DNA of 5,590 bases from Paludibacter sp. (GTDB taxonomy: Bacteria; Bacteroidota; Bacteroidia; Bacteroidales; Paludibacteraceae): the NCBI GenBank assembly GCA_028705705.1, contig JAQWCZ010000147.1:1-5590 (forward strand), given 5' to 3'. Under the pieces are notes generated by a model. That model saw only the letters and a list, made by a program, of their open reading frames with translations. It was not told the origin of the DNA and searched no databases. The position numbers were made by a program, and so were the translations under genes. This document shows, one piece after another, positions 1 to 5,590 of this stretch (the stretch's first letter is position 1; every line of letters begins with the position of its first letter).

Positions 1-602
1 TGGTGGGTATCCGCGACGGACTGAAGCACATTGGCGCCATGCACATCATGAATACCAAGAAAGGTGTTTTCTTCTTAGCCGATACCTTGTTTAACCGTCA
101 CCCAACTACCGAAACCCTGATTGATATTACCAAACTGACCTATAACACCGTGAAGTTCTTTAACCATGAACCTGTTATGGCTATGTTGTCGTACTCCAAC
201 TTCGGTTCGGTGCAGAGTGGCAGTCCCGCCAGCGTACATGAGGTGGTGCGTACTTTCCACGAACAGTTCCCCGAAATCTGTGTGGATGGTGAAATGCAGG
301 TGACATTTGCCCTGAACCAGCAGTTGCGCGATGAGAAATTTCCATTCTCCAAACTGAAAGGTAAAAAAGTGAACACGCTCATTTTCCCGAACCTGAGTTC
401 GGCCAATACTGCCTACAAAATGCTTATCGAAATGGGACTGGCCGACACCATCGGTCCGATTCAAATGGGACTAAACAAACCCATCCACATTGTTGATGTA
501 GAAAGCTCCGTTCGCGACATTGTCAACATCACGGCTGTGGCTGTCCTCGACGCCATGGTTAATGAACAACGGGAGTGGAATGAAAAGGTGCAAGAGTTGT
601 AA
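1..602 (+). CDS. maeB: NADP-dependent malic enzyme, C-terminal phosphotransacetylase-like domain (5' partial)
   Basis: The visible 199 codons are the end of a large hybrid malic enzyme, which converts malate to pyruvate and CO2 with reduction of NADP in the cytoplasm. Full-length members are about 750 residues: an N-terminal malic domain, an NAD(P)-binding domain, then a domain related to phosphate acetyltransferase. Only the last part of that final domain is here. Family-typical stretches are the early MHIMNTKKGVFFLAD, the central AMLSYSNFGS, the VDGEMQVTFAL segment, FPNLSSANTAYKM and the terminal GLNKPIHIVD. In E. coli MaeB this domain is regulatory (acetyl-CoA sensing) rather than catalytic; that is family knowledge, not visible here. 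The GTG at base 3 is an internal codon, since the frame is open to the window edge. The stop is TAA at 600-602. Codon use is rich in G+C compared with the genes downstream. A stand-alone phosphotransacetylase is less likely because MaeB proteins end in this way. Confidence 0.9.
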   Translation, partial: VGIRDGLKHIGAMHIMNTKKGVFFLADTLFNRHPTTETLIDITKLTYNTVKFFNHEPVMAMLSYSNFGSVQSGSPASVHEVVRTFHEQFPEICVDGEMQVTFALNQQLRDEKFPFSKLKGKKVNTLIFPNLSSANTAYKMLIEMGLADTIGPIQMGLNKPIHIVDVESSVRDIVNITAVAVLDAMVNEQREWNEKVQEL

Positions 603-645
603 TTAGCCAAACAACGTTATGAAATACGGTAAAATGAGGTTTTAA

Positions 646-753
646 ATGGGAGTCCCGGAAACGATTCTTTTAGGTATAGGTTTGTCTTTTGATACTTTTG
701 CTGTTTCAGTTTCGACCGGCTTCTTGATTAAACTTAACTTAATAATATCATGA
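646..753 (+). pseudogene. mntP: Truncated mntP remnant: N-terminal first helix of a Mn(II) exporter
   Basis: A 35-codon frame opens with ATG at 646, 43 bases after the maeB stop, and ends at TGA 751-753. Its residues 10-24 read GIGLSFDTFAVSVST, the signature of the first membrane helix of MntP/YebN (DUF204) manganese efflux pumps, in which an Asp followed by x-F-A-x-S is conserved and the protein begins just a few residues earlier. Intact MntP proteins have about 190 residues and six helices. Here similarity fails after about residue 29 (GFLIK), and the tail LNLIIS leads straight to a stop. No continuation of the family is visible in any frame downstream, where a different gene starts. I therefore call it a gene stump left by insertion or deletion. 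Its stop overlaps the next start codon (ATGA at 750-753), so if still translated it could couple to the following gene. Alternatively it is a retained one-helix peptide. The family assignment rests on a short stretch. Confidence 0.65.
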
Positions 754-1802
754 AAAAAATGCTTCTAATCATTCCGGCTCTTGCGATTCTTTTGTTCGCA
801 AAAGCAAATCCTCTGGTTCCTCCAAGTGTGGTCCTGTCTGAAATTGCATTTGACGCTAACAACAACTGGGTTCTTGAACTTCAAACCTTTGATGGTGGTC
901 CTTATATGATGATTGACAGTATTCAGATTGAATCTTCAACAGGTAAATCCCAGTTGAAAAATTTTCATTTCACTACCCCCTATATTCTAATTGTTCGTAA
1001 CGATAGTCTGACTTCTCCGTTGAATATAAATCCCCTGGGTGATAGTATTCAGGTTACATATTTCTTTTACGCATACCCTATTGTCACAAGTTCTGTGGTG
1101 TTCGGGAATTATAATGGGGCAAGAATTCGCGGAACTAAAACAGGGGAGTCGATTGCCGGAGTTCCGCCGTATTTTAATTATTCCAATTTGTACAGTGTGG
1201 ATAAAAGTCCGACAATTGGAATTGAAAATGATACAACGGGTATGTGTTGTACGATGAAAGGTAACATATATGATATGAACAAAGAATTGTTGAACATACC
1301 CGGCGGAAAGTTTGAATTTTATTATTGTCCGGCGAGTTTTTATTCAAAAGCGGATGGATCATACACAACCAGGATGTATAGTTTTAAGAATACAATAACA
1401 ACGTTGTTTTATTATACTTCAGAGAACAGAGGTCAGTGGTTGAATATTGAACCTATTAAGGTTGAGGGAAGCCCTGATTCAATCACAGAAATGGATATTT
1501 ATTTAAAAAGTCCTCTTTCAGATGTGGAGCTTATTGAGTCTGACTCTTCACCTGTCTTGAAAATTTATCCAAATCCGGCTGTAGCATCTTCTTTTAATTA
1601 CCAAGTATCCATCCCGGTTAAATCTGCTGAAAGTTTTTTGGAGTTAATCAGTGCAAATGGAAAGCAGGTTGGCCGTTTTAATCTATTTGAGAATTCGGGT
1701 AAGATTAATCTACCTGCAAATTTACCGGCAGGTAATTATACTGTTCGATTATTCATGAACAAAAAACATTATGCAACCGGAAAGTTAATCATTTCAAAAT
1801 AA
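750..1802 (+). CDS. T9SS type A sorting domain-containing secreted protein, lamin-tail-like N-terminal domain
   Basis: This 350-residue exported protein has no function I recognise. A signal peptide covers residues 1-19 (MKKMLLIIPALAILLFAKA, probably cut after the A-K-A motif). Residues about 28-115 are beta-rich and resemble the lamin-tail-domain layout: SEIAFDANNNWVLELQ, then IDSIQIESSTG, then PYILIVRNDSL and GDSIQV. Residues about 165-260 begin with a CC pair and GNIYD and contain FYSKADGSYTTRMYS, like a carboxypeptidase-regulatory-type beta sandwich. Residues about 269-350 form a C-terminal type IX secretion sorting domain, with LKIYPNPA at its start, INLPANLPAGNYTVRLF near the end, and the terminal GKLIISK. 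Such cargo crosses the outer membrane through the PorU/PorV machinery and is usually released or anchored at the surface; this is family knowledge. The ATG at 750 lies in ATGA with the mntP remnant stop, and the TAA shares a base with the next ATG. No catalytic motif is seen, so a binding or structural role is likelier. Confidence 0.85.
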   Translation: MKKMLLIIPALAILLFAKANPLVPPSVVLSEIAFDANNNWVLELQTFDGGPYMMIDSIQIESSTGKSQLKNFHFTTPYILIVRNDSLTSPLNINPLGDSIQVTYFFYAYPIVTSSVVFGNYNGARIRGTKTGESIAGVPPYFNYSNLYSVDKSPTIGIENDTTGMCCTMKGNIYDMNKELLNIPGGKFEFYYCPASFYSKADGSYTTRMYSFKNTITTLFYYTSENRGQWLNIEPIKVEGSPDSITEMDIYLKSPLSDVELIESDSSPVLKIYPNPAVASSFNYQVSIPVKSAESFLELISANGKQVGRFNLFENSGKINLPANLPAGNYTVRLFMNKKHYATGKLIISK

Positions 1803-2374
1803 TGGGAAAGTTTCTGTTTTGGATTTGTTTGTGTCTTTCCGTCTGTAATTTACATATTCAGGCGCAAAATCAGGTCTCTTTTTATGAGGAATACATAGAT
1901 TTTACGCTGGATAGCAACAGTTTTTGCATCAATGGGATTTATTCATTCAGTAACGCTTCCGACAGGGCTGTTAATCAAAATATTATTTTCCCGTTTGCCT
2001 GTGGAACTGCTGAAATAGACTCTGTCTGCATTGTAAATATGAATACGCACGAACCGGTTTCTTATCGCCGGTCAGATCGTTCCGTTAATTTTAGTTTTAT
2101 GCTTCCGGCAAAAGATTCTGTCGATATTCATATTTATTACCGGCAAAGAAGTGCAACCAACAACAAATATATCCTTACATCAACTCAATCGTGGGGTAAG
2201 CCTTTGGAGAAGGCAATCTATACGTTAACAATTAATGATGATATAAGAATTAAACATTTTTCCTACAGTCCTGATGATGTTCAACAAACAAAGAATCGCA
2301 TTGTGTATTACTGGAGGAAGAAGCGTTTTATGCCGGAAGTGGATTTTGAGGTTGTTTTAGATAATCAGATATAA
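1802..2374 (+). CDS. Small secreted beta-rich protein of unknown function, coupled to the upstream T9SS cargo gene
   Basis: I do not recognise this 190-residue protein. It has a clear signal peptide: MGK, a hydrophobic core rich in Phe, Leu and Cys, and a likely cut after IQA at residue 21, leaving an N-terminal Gln as is common in Bacteroidetes. There is no lipobox and no sorting domain at the C-terminus, so a periplasmic or outer-membrane-associated location is inferred. The mature part alternates short beta strands: VSFYEEYIDFTL, INGIYSFSN, VNQNIIFPFACGT, VNFSFMLPAKDSVDIHIYYRQ, and an aromatic segment YILTSTQSWGKPLEKAIYTLTI, which loosely recalls DUF4424-like secreted domains. That resemblance is weak and should not be used as a name. 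The last 40 residues are basic and aromatic (RIVYYWRKKRF). The ATG at 1802 overlaps the TAA of the upstream gene by one base, so ribosomes probably reinitiate here and the two products are likely made together. A weak terminator candidate follows. Confidence 0.8.
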   Translation: MGKFLFWICLCLSVCNLHIQAQNQVSFYEEYIDFTLDSNSFCINGIYSFSNASDRAVNQNIIFPFACGTAEIDSVCIVNMNTHEPVSYRRSDRSVNFSFMLPAKDSVDIHIYYRQRSATNNKYILTSTQSWGKPLEKAIYTLTINDDIRIKHFSYSPDDVQQTKNRIVYYWRKKRFMPEVDFEVVLDNQI

Positions 2375-2391
2375 ATGATTCTTCTATGAAC

Positions 2392-2432
2392 TTATCTCAT
2401 CGGAAAATCTTGACAAGTGAGCTGATTTTTTT
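2392..2432 (+). terminator. Possible weak rho-independent terminator after the two-gene secreted unit
   Basis: Starting 18 bases after the stop of the 190-residue gene, TTATCTCA (2392-2399) can pair with TGAGCTGA (2418-2425), with one mismatch and one G-T pair, around an 18-base loop. The right arm is followed directly by seven T residues (2426-2432). The position and T-run suit a terminator, but the stem is short and imperfect. Confidence 0.3.
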
Positions 2433-2484
2433 GTGTAATTTAAATAAAATTCGAAAATCTTATCAAAATATTATTTTTTGTATA

Positions 2485-2492
2485 TACTTTTG
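2485..2492 (+). promoter_or_regulatory. Candidate Bacteroidetes sigma-ABfA -7 element
   Basis: TACTTTTG matches exactly the TAnnTTTG consensus for the -7 box of the Bacteroidetes housekeeping sigma factor. It lies in the gap upstream of the lipoprotein gene. No clear TTTG -33 partner occurs at the expected distance, and AT-rich DNA yields such matches by chance. If it is used, the transcript would start near 2497 and carry an untranslated leader of about 235 bases before the lipoprotein ATG, including the hairpin at 2592-2623. Confidence 0.35.
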
Positions 2493-2591
2493 TCGCTAGT
2501 TTTTAATACTTCAATAGAATAACAATATATCATATTTTTTGTGTGAAACACATTTAAAAATACTACTAAGAGTTACAGAAAATAGAATCGC

Positions 2592-2623
2592 TGCCTTTTC
2601 TCTAGAATTGAATATAAAAGGCA
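2592..2623 (+). repeat. Perfect 8-bp inverted repeat (hairpin) in the lipoprotein leader
   Basis: TGCCTTTT (2592-2599) is the exact reverse complement of AAAAGGCA (2616-2623), with a 16-base loop. There is no T-run after it, so it does not look like a terminator on the plus strand. It sits about 107 bases before the lipoprotein start and could be an RNA leader hairpin or an operator-like site. Function is unknown, and chance is possible in this AT-rich stretch. Confidence 0.4.
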
Positions 2624-2730
2624 CTTAAACAGAGATTTAATCAACCAAACAGTAGATACCAAAACTACTATAATAAATGGGGCATAACCGAAAAGCCATA
2701 CGAGTAGGGGAAAAATTAATTTAATAAAAA

Positions 2731-3177
2731 ATGAACAAAATTTCAATTGTTTTACTTGCAACAACAATGCTATTCATGACAAGTTGCGCAACGTTATTTG
2801 CGGGTACAAAAGACAGAATAACATTTAACAGTAATCCTTCAGGAGCCACGATTTACATCGATGGAATTGAACAATGTAAAACACCTTGTACAATGAATGT
2901 GAAACGGGATATCAGTGGAACAGATGTTGAATTTAAGTTAGATGGCTATGAGACAAGATTGATTACATTAAGTCAAGAATTTAATGTTGTTAGTGTTATA
3001 AATTTAGGAAATTTATTTGGTTGGGGTATTGATGTTTTATCAGGAGCAGTAATGAAGTATGATAGAAAGTCTTATGATATTACATTAGACAATAAAAATA
3101 CTTCAATGATAAATCCAACAAAAATAAATATTGATACTCAAAAAAATATAGTTGAACTTTATGTGGCTGAAAATTAA
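2731..3177 (+). CDS. PEGA-domain outer-membrane lipoprotein
   Basis: The 148-residue product begins with a lipoprotein signal, MNKISIVLLATTMLFMTSC, with Cys19 as the lipidated residue. No acidic surface-export run follows the Cys, so a periplasm-facing anchor is inferred. Residues about 28-75 form a PEGA-type beta domain: ITFNSNPSGATIYIDG, then a TPC turn, then VEFKLDGYETRLI. Next comes a hydrophobic Gly/Trp segment, VVSVINLGNLFGWGIDVLSG, then MKYDRKSYDITLDN. This order (CATLF-like start, PEGA, Gly-Trp segment, K-Y-D-x-x-x-Y) is common in small Bacteroidetes lipoproteins. PEGA domains are thought to bind or stack on cell-wall or surface components; no enzyme activity is expected. The extra tail of about 25 residues (from NTSMINPTKIN) is very AT-rich in coding. 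The ATG at 2731 is chosen because the signal peptide starts there. No good ribosome binding site is near it. It may be transcribed with the propeller gene 120 bases downstream. Confidence 0.85.
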   Translation: MNKISIVLLATTMLFMTSCATLFAGTKDRITFNSNPSGATIYIDGIEQCKTPCTMNVKRDISGTDVEFKLDGYETRLITLSQEFNVVSVINLGNLFGWGIDVLSGAVMKYDRKSYDITLDNKNTSMINPTKINIDTQKNIVELYVAEN

Positions 3178-3299
3178 TGGATAAAATGAAAACATGCCTA
3201 TAATTTTTAGAGAGTTATAATTGTGGAATGGTGTGGCAACTCGGAATATTGTACAACTTAATATAATTTATGCATATCATGGATACATGGAGAAACAAG

Positions 3300-4886
3300 A
3301 TGTTAGGGTATTCTTTCAGAAAAAGATTGATAAATAAAACAATTTTGACCACCCTGTTGTTGCTCCATGTTATCCTGGTAACCGGACAAACTATCATAAC
3401 AAATACCCATGTTAATATAGGTACAGATCTGATTTCCGGGCAAAGCATAACGGGGACTACATACGAGTTTGGTGACAGGATCTACAATTATTATTTAGAT
3501 ACGACTTCCCGGACTTTGACGCTTCAACTTCGGGGTTTGAGTAAGAACGGCAAGTACTTAAATAACAAAGGAGTATTAGCATCATTCGATTTGAAATCAA
3601 ATGATATCAACTGGACAAGAGACTTGTATTACGGGAATACTTCGATAGAACAATACGATGGAGTGCTCTTGATGAGTGTTGGGTATGGCTCAACTACCCG
3701 TGTTGAATTGACTTCCGGGTTTGATTTGTGGAATTCAAAGGTTATAATTTATGCAACATTACCGGATCTGAATGTCGCGTTTGGTTATAAATACAACAGT
3801 TTCACGCAAAAGTTGTCGAATAAACTTTCATGCATTGATTTAACATCAGGAGAGGTGCGCTGGGAAAGAAAAATTGATAATGATTATGGTTTAAATCAAT
3901 TTTTGAACTTGAATGATACTGCTGTATTGGTCAGTGCATCGGGTTTACATCATCTGAATCTGGAAACAGGTGAAGGTTGGGATTATGATGTCGTTACAGG
4001 AGTGAAAGACTATTCTAAAACAGTTGGTTTGAATGTTGCTGGTGCTGTGTTGGGATTACTCACCGGAAGTTTTGTTTATACCACCGGTCACGACTTGGTT
4101 TCTAACCTGGTCTCCAATATTGAACGCGACAGCTTGCATATTTACTTTGCATCAAAAGAGTACCTGGCTTGTTTGTCGTATGATGGGAATGTGAAATGGA
4201 GAACGAAGCTTCCAAAGGAGACAAGTCATTCGTCCTTGTTGATTGATAGTACAAAGGTTTACCTGATCAACAGGGGTGAAGCAGAATATAATGGTAAGAA
4301 ATGCAACTATGGAGAACCTTATATCGCGATTTTTGATAAAAAAACAGGCCAACAAGTTGCTTTATCAATGTTTGATCTTAAAAAAAATCCAATACTTAGT
4401 TACATAACCGGAAATGACAGTATTGATCTGGTTTTAAAAGATAGGACAATTCGTTATTCGTTGATAAATAGTGATTTTCAAACTGTTTTTTATGATACCG
4501 GGCAAACCGGGGAGTTTCAGTATGATGTTAGCAAGTTTTTTACTTACATTAAGACAGATTCTATCATTCAGAGTTTGCATGTGTTTGATCCACAGGCATT
4601 GTATCTCATGAACAACAAGGGTTATGTAATCAAATTAAATCGAAAGCTGGAATTAGAAAGAACAATTGATTTAAGTGAATTGTATGTTTGTAAAGGGATG
4701 CAAGGGTTTTATACTTTTTTGCATCACGATAACACGATTTTCGTGTTAAACAACGCAGGTAAAGTGGTGGCAGAGTTGAATATCGGTAAAGAAATTTTTA
4801 TTTATCAGGATAAATTGTATGCTGTTGAAGCGAATGTATTAACTGAAATACCATTGAACGTCTTGTCCAACGGTATTTCAAACTAA
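3300..4886 (+). CDS. Secreted PQQ/WD40-like beta-propeller repeat protein
   Basis: The product is about 528 residues, with a signal peptide at residues 1-29 (basic FRKRLINK, hydrophobic TILTTLLLLHVILV, cut after VTG before Gln). I prefer the ATG at 3300 because GGAGA at 3289-3293 stands six bases before it and it gives a normal signal peptide; in-frame ATGs at 3270 and 3279 would add ten or seven residues. The mature part carries spaced propeller-type repeats: LASFDLKSNDINWTRDL (near residue 93), CIDLTSGEVRWERKI (near 178), LACLSYDGNVKWRTKL (near 288), IAIFDKKTGQQVAL (near 342), GYVIKLNRKLELERTI (near 440) and GKVVAELNIGK (near 486). The x-D-x-x-(S/T)-G-x-x-x-W pattern is the PQQ-like blade signature. 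Residues about 241-262 form an unusual Gly/Ala-rich hydrophobic insertion between blades. There is no lipobox and no sorting domain, so a periplasmic location is inferred. The ligand is unknown. PQQ-dependent dehydrogenase activity is unlikely, since no cofactor or cytochrome motifs were seen. Confidence 0.8.
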   Translation: MLGYSFRKRLINKTILTTLLLLHVILVTGQTIITNTHVNIGTDLISGQSITGTTYEFGDRIYNYYLDTTSRTLTLQLRGLSKNGKYLNNKGVLASFDLKSNDINWTRDLYYGNTSIEQYDGVLLMSVGYGSTTRVELTSGFDLWNSKVIIYATLPDLNVAFGYKYNSFTQKLSNKLSCIDLTSGEVRWERKIDNDYGLNQFLNLNDTAVLVSASGLHHLNLETGEGWDYDVVTGVKDYSKTVGLNVAGAVLGLLTGSFVYTTGHDLVSNLVSNIERDSLHIYFASKEYLACLSYDGNVKWRTKLPKETSHSSLLIDSTKVYLINRGEAEYNGKKCNYGEPYIAIFDKKTGQQVALSMFDLKKNPILSYITGNDSIDLVLKDRTIRYSLINSDFQTVFYDTGQTGEFQYDVSKFFTYIKTDSIIQSLHVFDPQALYLMNNKGYVIKLNRKLELERTIDLSELYVCKGMQGFYTFLHHDNTIFVLNNAGKVVAELNIGKEIFIYQDKLYAVEANVLTEIPLNVLSNGISN

Positions 4887-4910
4887 TATATTTAAACAGG
4901 AGCGTAATTC

Positions 4911-5590
4911 TTATTTCACCACCCCTTTTATTGTCTTTCCCCTGATGTCCACGAAAATAGTTGACTCTTTAGTTGTGTAAGGTGTTGCCACATAACCCAT
5001 GCCGATACCGGTTTTCGTACCGGGAAGGATGGTGCCGGAAGTGACTTTACCTATAACTTCGCCTTGCTCGTTCACGATGTCATAACCATGACGCGGAATG
5101 CCTTTGTCGGTCAGTTCGAATCGAATCAGCTTGCGACTCACCCCCTCAGCTTTCTGCTTTTCGAATAAAGGTCGGTCGATGAAGTTGTTCCCTTCTACAA
5201 ATTTGGTAATCCATCCCAACCCTGCTTCAATGGGAGAGGTGGTATCGTCGATGTCGTTGCCATAAAGGCAAAAACCACTTTCCAGTCGCAGTGTATCTCG
5301 TGCACCGAGTCCGATGGGTTTGATACCTTCTTCTTTGCCGGCTTCGAAAATGGCATTCCATATGTTTTCAGCATGTTCGGGCAGGAAATACAACTCGAAA
5401 CCGCCGGCACCCGTATAGCCGGTATTGGAAATAATTACTTCATCAACTCCCGCGAAATCACCCACGGTAAAGTGATAATAGGCTATTTCAGAAAGATTGA
5501 TACTGGTTAGTTTTTGCAGAATCTGTGTAGCCTTTGGTCCCTGAATAGCCAATTGAGCCATCCATTCCGATGCATTGTCCATATCAGCAC
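4911..5590 (-). CDS. gcvT: Glycine cleavage system T protein (aminomethyltransferase), C-terminal part (5' partial)
   Basis: Read on the minus strand, this is the last 225 or so residues of GcvT, a cytoplasmic protein of about 360 residues. It transfers the methylene group from the aminomethyl-lipoyl H protein to tetrahydrofolate, releasing ammonia, during glycine breakdown. Conserved family stretches in order are [55 protein letters not shown], and the C-terminal barrel-domain motifs GIPRHGYDI and [12 protein letters not shown] followed by GIGMGYV. The frame stays open through the window edge (codons for Ala-Asp precede the Met at 5582), so that Met is internal and the N-terminal third, including the catalytic Asp region, is outside. 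The stop is the TAA complementary to 4911-4913. It converges on the propeller gene with 24 bases between, and I saw no strong shared terminator. Base composition is typical of conserved genes and richer in G+C than its neighbour. Similar folate-binding YgfZ or sarcosine-oxidase-type proteins are less likely given these motifs. Confidence 0.95.
   Translation of the reverse strand, partial: ADMDNASEWMAQLAIQGPKATQILQKLTSINLSEIAYYHFTVGDFAGVDEVIISNTGYTGAGGFELYFLPEHAENIWNAIFEAGKEEGIKPIGLGARDTLRLESGFCLYGNDIDDTTSPIEAGLGWITKFVEGNNFIDRPLFEKQKAEGVSRKLIRFELTDKGIPRHGYDIVNEQGEVIGKVTSGTILPGTKTGIGMGYVATPYTTKESTIFVDIRGKTIKGVVK

Larger units (their letters stand above)
2375..2730. other. 356-base AT-rich intergenic region with promoter-like element and hairpin
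   Basis: This gap separates the two-gene secreted unit from the lipoprotein gene and is much poorer in G+C than the rest of the window outside the lipoprotein gene. From left to right it holds a weak terminator candidate, a TAnnTTTG promoter match, a perfect 8-bp inverted repeat, a small 5-bp inverted repeat (AGTAG 2651-2655 with CTACT 2665-2669) and a 15-codon basic reading frame ending just before the lipoprotein start. No RNA gene or recognisable riboswitch core was found, and no convincing degraded gene is visible on either strand. Confidence 0.6.

Noticed and set aside
75..464. 129-residue minus-strand reading frame within the maeB region
   Set aside because: It is the antisense shadow of the well-conserved MaeB domain and has no recognisable domain or signal.
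693..700. TACTTTTG match to the TAnnTTTG promoter box shortly before the T9SS cargo gene
   Set aside because: It lies in the conserved Asp-Thr-Phe-Ala codons of the mntP stump, so the sequence is explained by coding, and there is no -33 TTTG at a suitable distance.
2573..2767. 64-residue minus-strand reading frame with a strongly hydrophobic middle (LLVWLFGYAPFIIVVLV)
   Set aside because: It runs antisense across the A-rich leader and the signal-peptide codons of the lipoprotein gene. A-rich DNA read from the opposite strand gives Phe/Leu/Ile/Val runs by composition alone, and no family is recognisable.
3178..3299. Repeated TATAATT words and the TTGTACAA palindrome (3249-3256) before the propeller gene as promoter or operator
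   Set aside because: The words are short, lack the Bacteroidetes TAnnTTTG form and are expected by chance in DNA this rich in A+T.
4850..4874. Imperfect inverted repeat ACCATTG / CAACGGT at the end of the propeller gene as a terminator
   Set aside because: It is inside the coding sequence, has a central mismatch and only six pairs, and lacks a T-run after it.
4887..4910. Right-hand attachment site or repeat matching the left junction near 721-753
   Set aside because: Only the six-base TTAAAC is shared with the left junction, too short to support an integration repeat. No C-terminal mntP sequence is seen here either.

Overview
The window looks like a chromosomal piece of a Bacteroidetes (Bacteroidota) bacterium, probably of the order Bacteroidales. 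The evidence is a protein ending in a type IX secretion (T9SS) C-terminal sorting domain, signal peptides cleaved before Gln, a Bacteroidetes-style PEGA lipoprotein, a TAnnTTTG-type promoter element and weak Shine-Dalgarno sequences. Two housekeeping genes, both cut by the window edges, frame a block of exported proteins of unknown function.

Left edge (1-602): the C-terminal part of a MaeB-type malic enzyme, i.e. its phosphotransacetylase-like regulatory domain. Next (646-753) is a 35-codon reading frame that looks like the first transmembrane helix of the manganese exporter MntP. It stops abruptly where the next gene starts, so it appears to be the stump of a truncated mntP.

Middle (750-4886), all on the plus strand: (a) two genes overlapping by one base, a 350-residue T9SS cargo protein and a 190-residue secreted all-beta protein, probably one translationally coupled unit; (b) a 356-base, very AT-rich gap with a weak terminator, one promoter-like element and a perfect 8-bp hairpin; (c) a 148-residue PEGA lipoprotein; (d) a secreted protein of about 530 residues with PQQ/WD40-like beta-propeller repeats. 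All four products are predicted to leave the cytoplasm. None has catalytic motifs I recognise, and their joint role cannot be read from the sequence.

Right edge (4911-5590, minus strand): the C-terminal two thirds of the glycine cleavage T-protein GcvT, converging on the propeller gene with 24 bases between the stop codons.

The flanking genes are clearly richer in G+C than the middle block (hand-counted 60-base lines: 57% in maeB and 47% in gcvT, against 30% in the propeller gene and 22% at the end of the lipoprotein gene). With the mntP stump at the left boundary, this fits a block of accessory surface/secreted genes inserted, or brought in by rearrangement, between conserved genes. No RNA genes, CRISPR arrays, transposase genes or tRNA-type attachment sites were seen.
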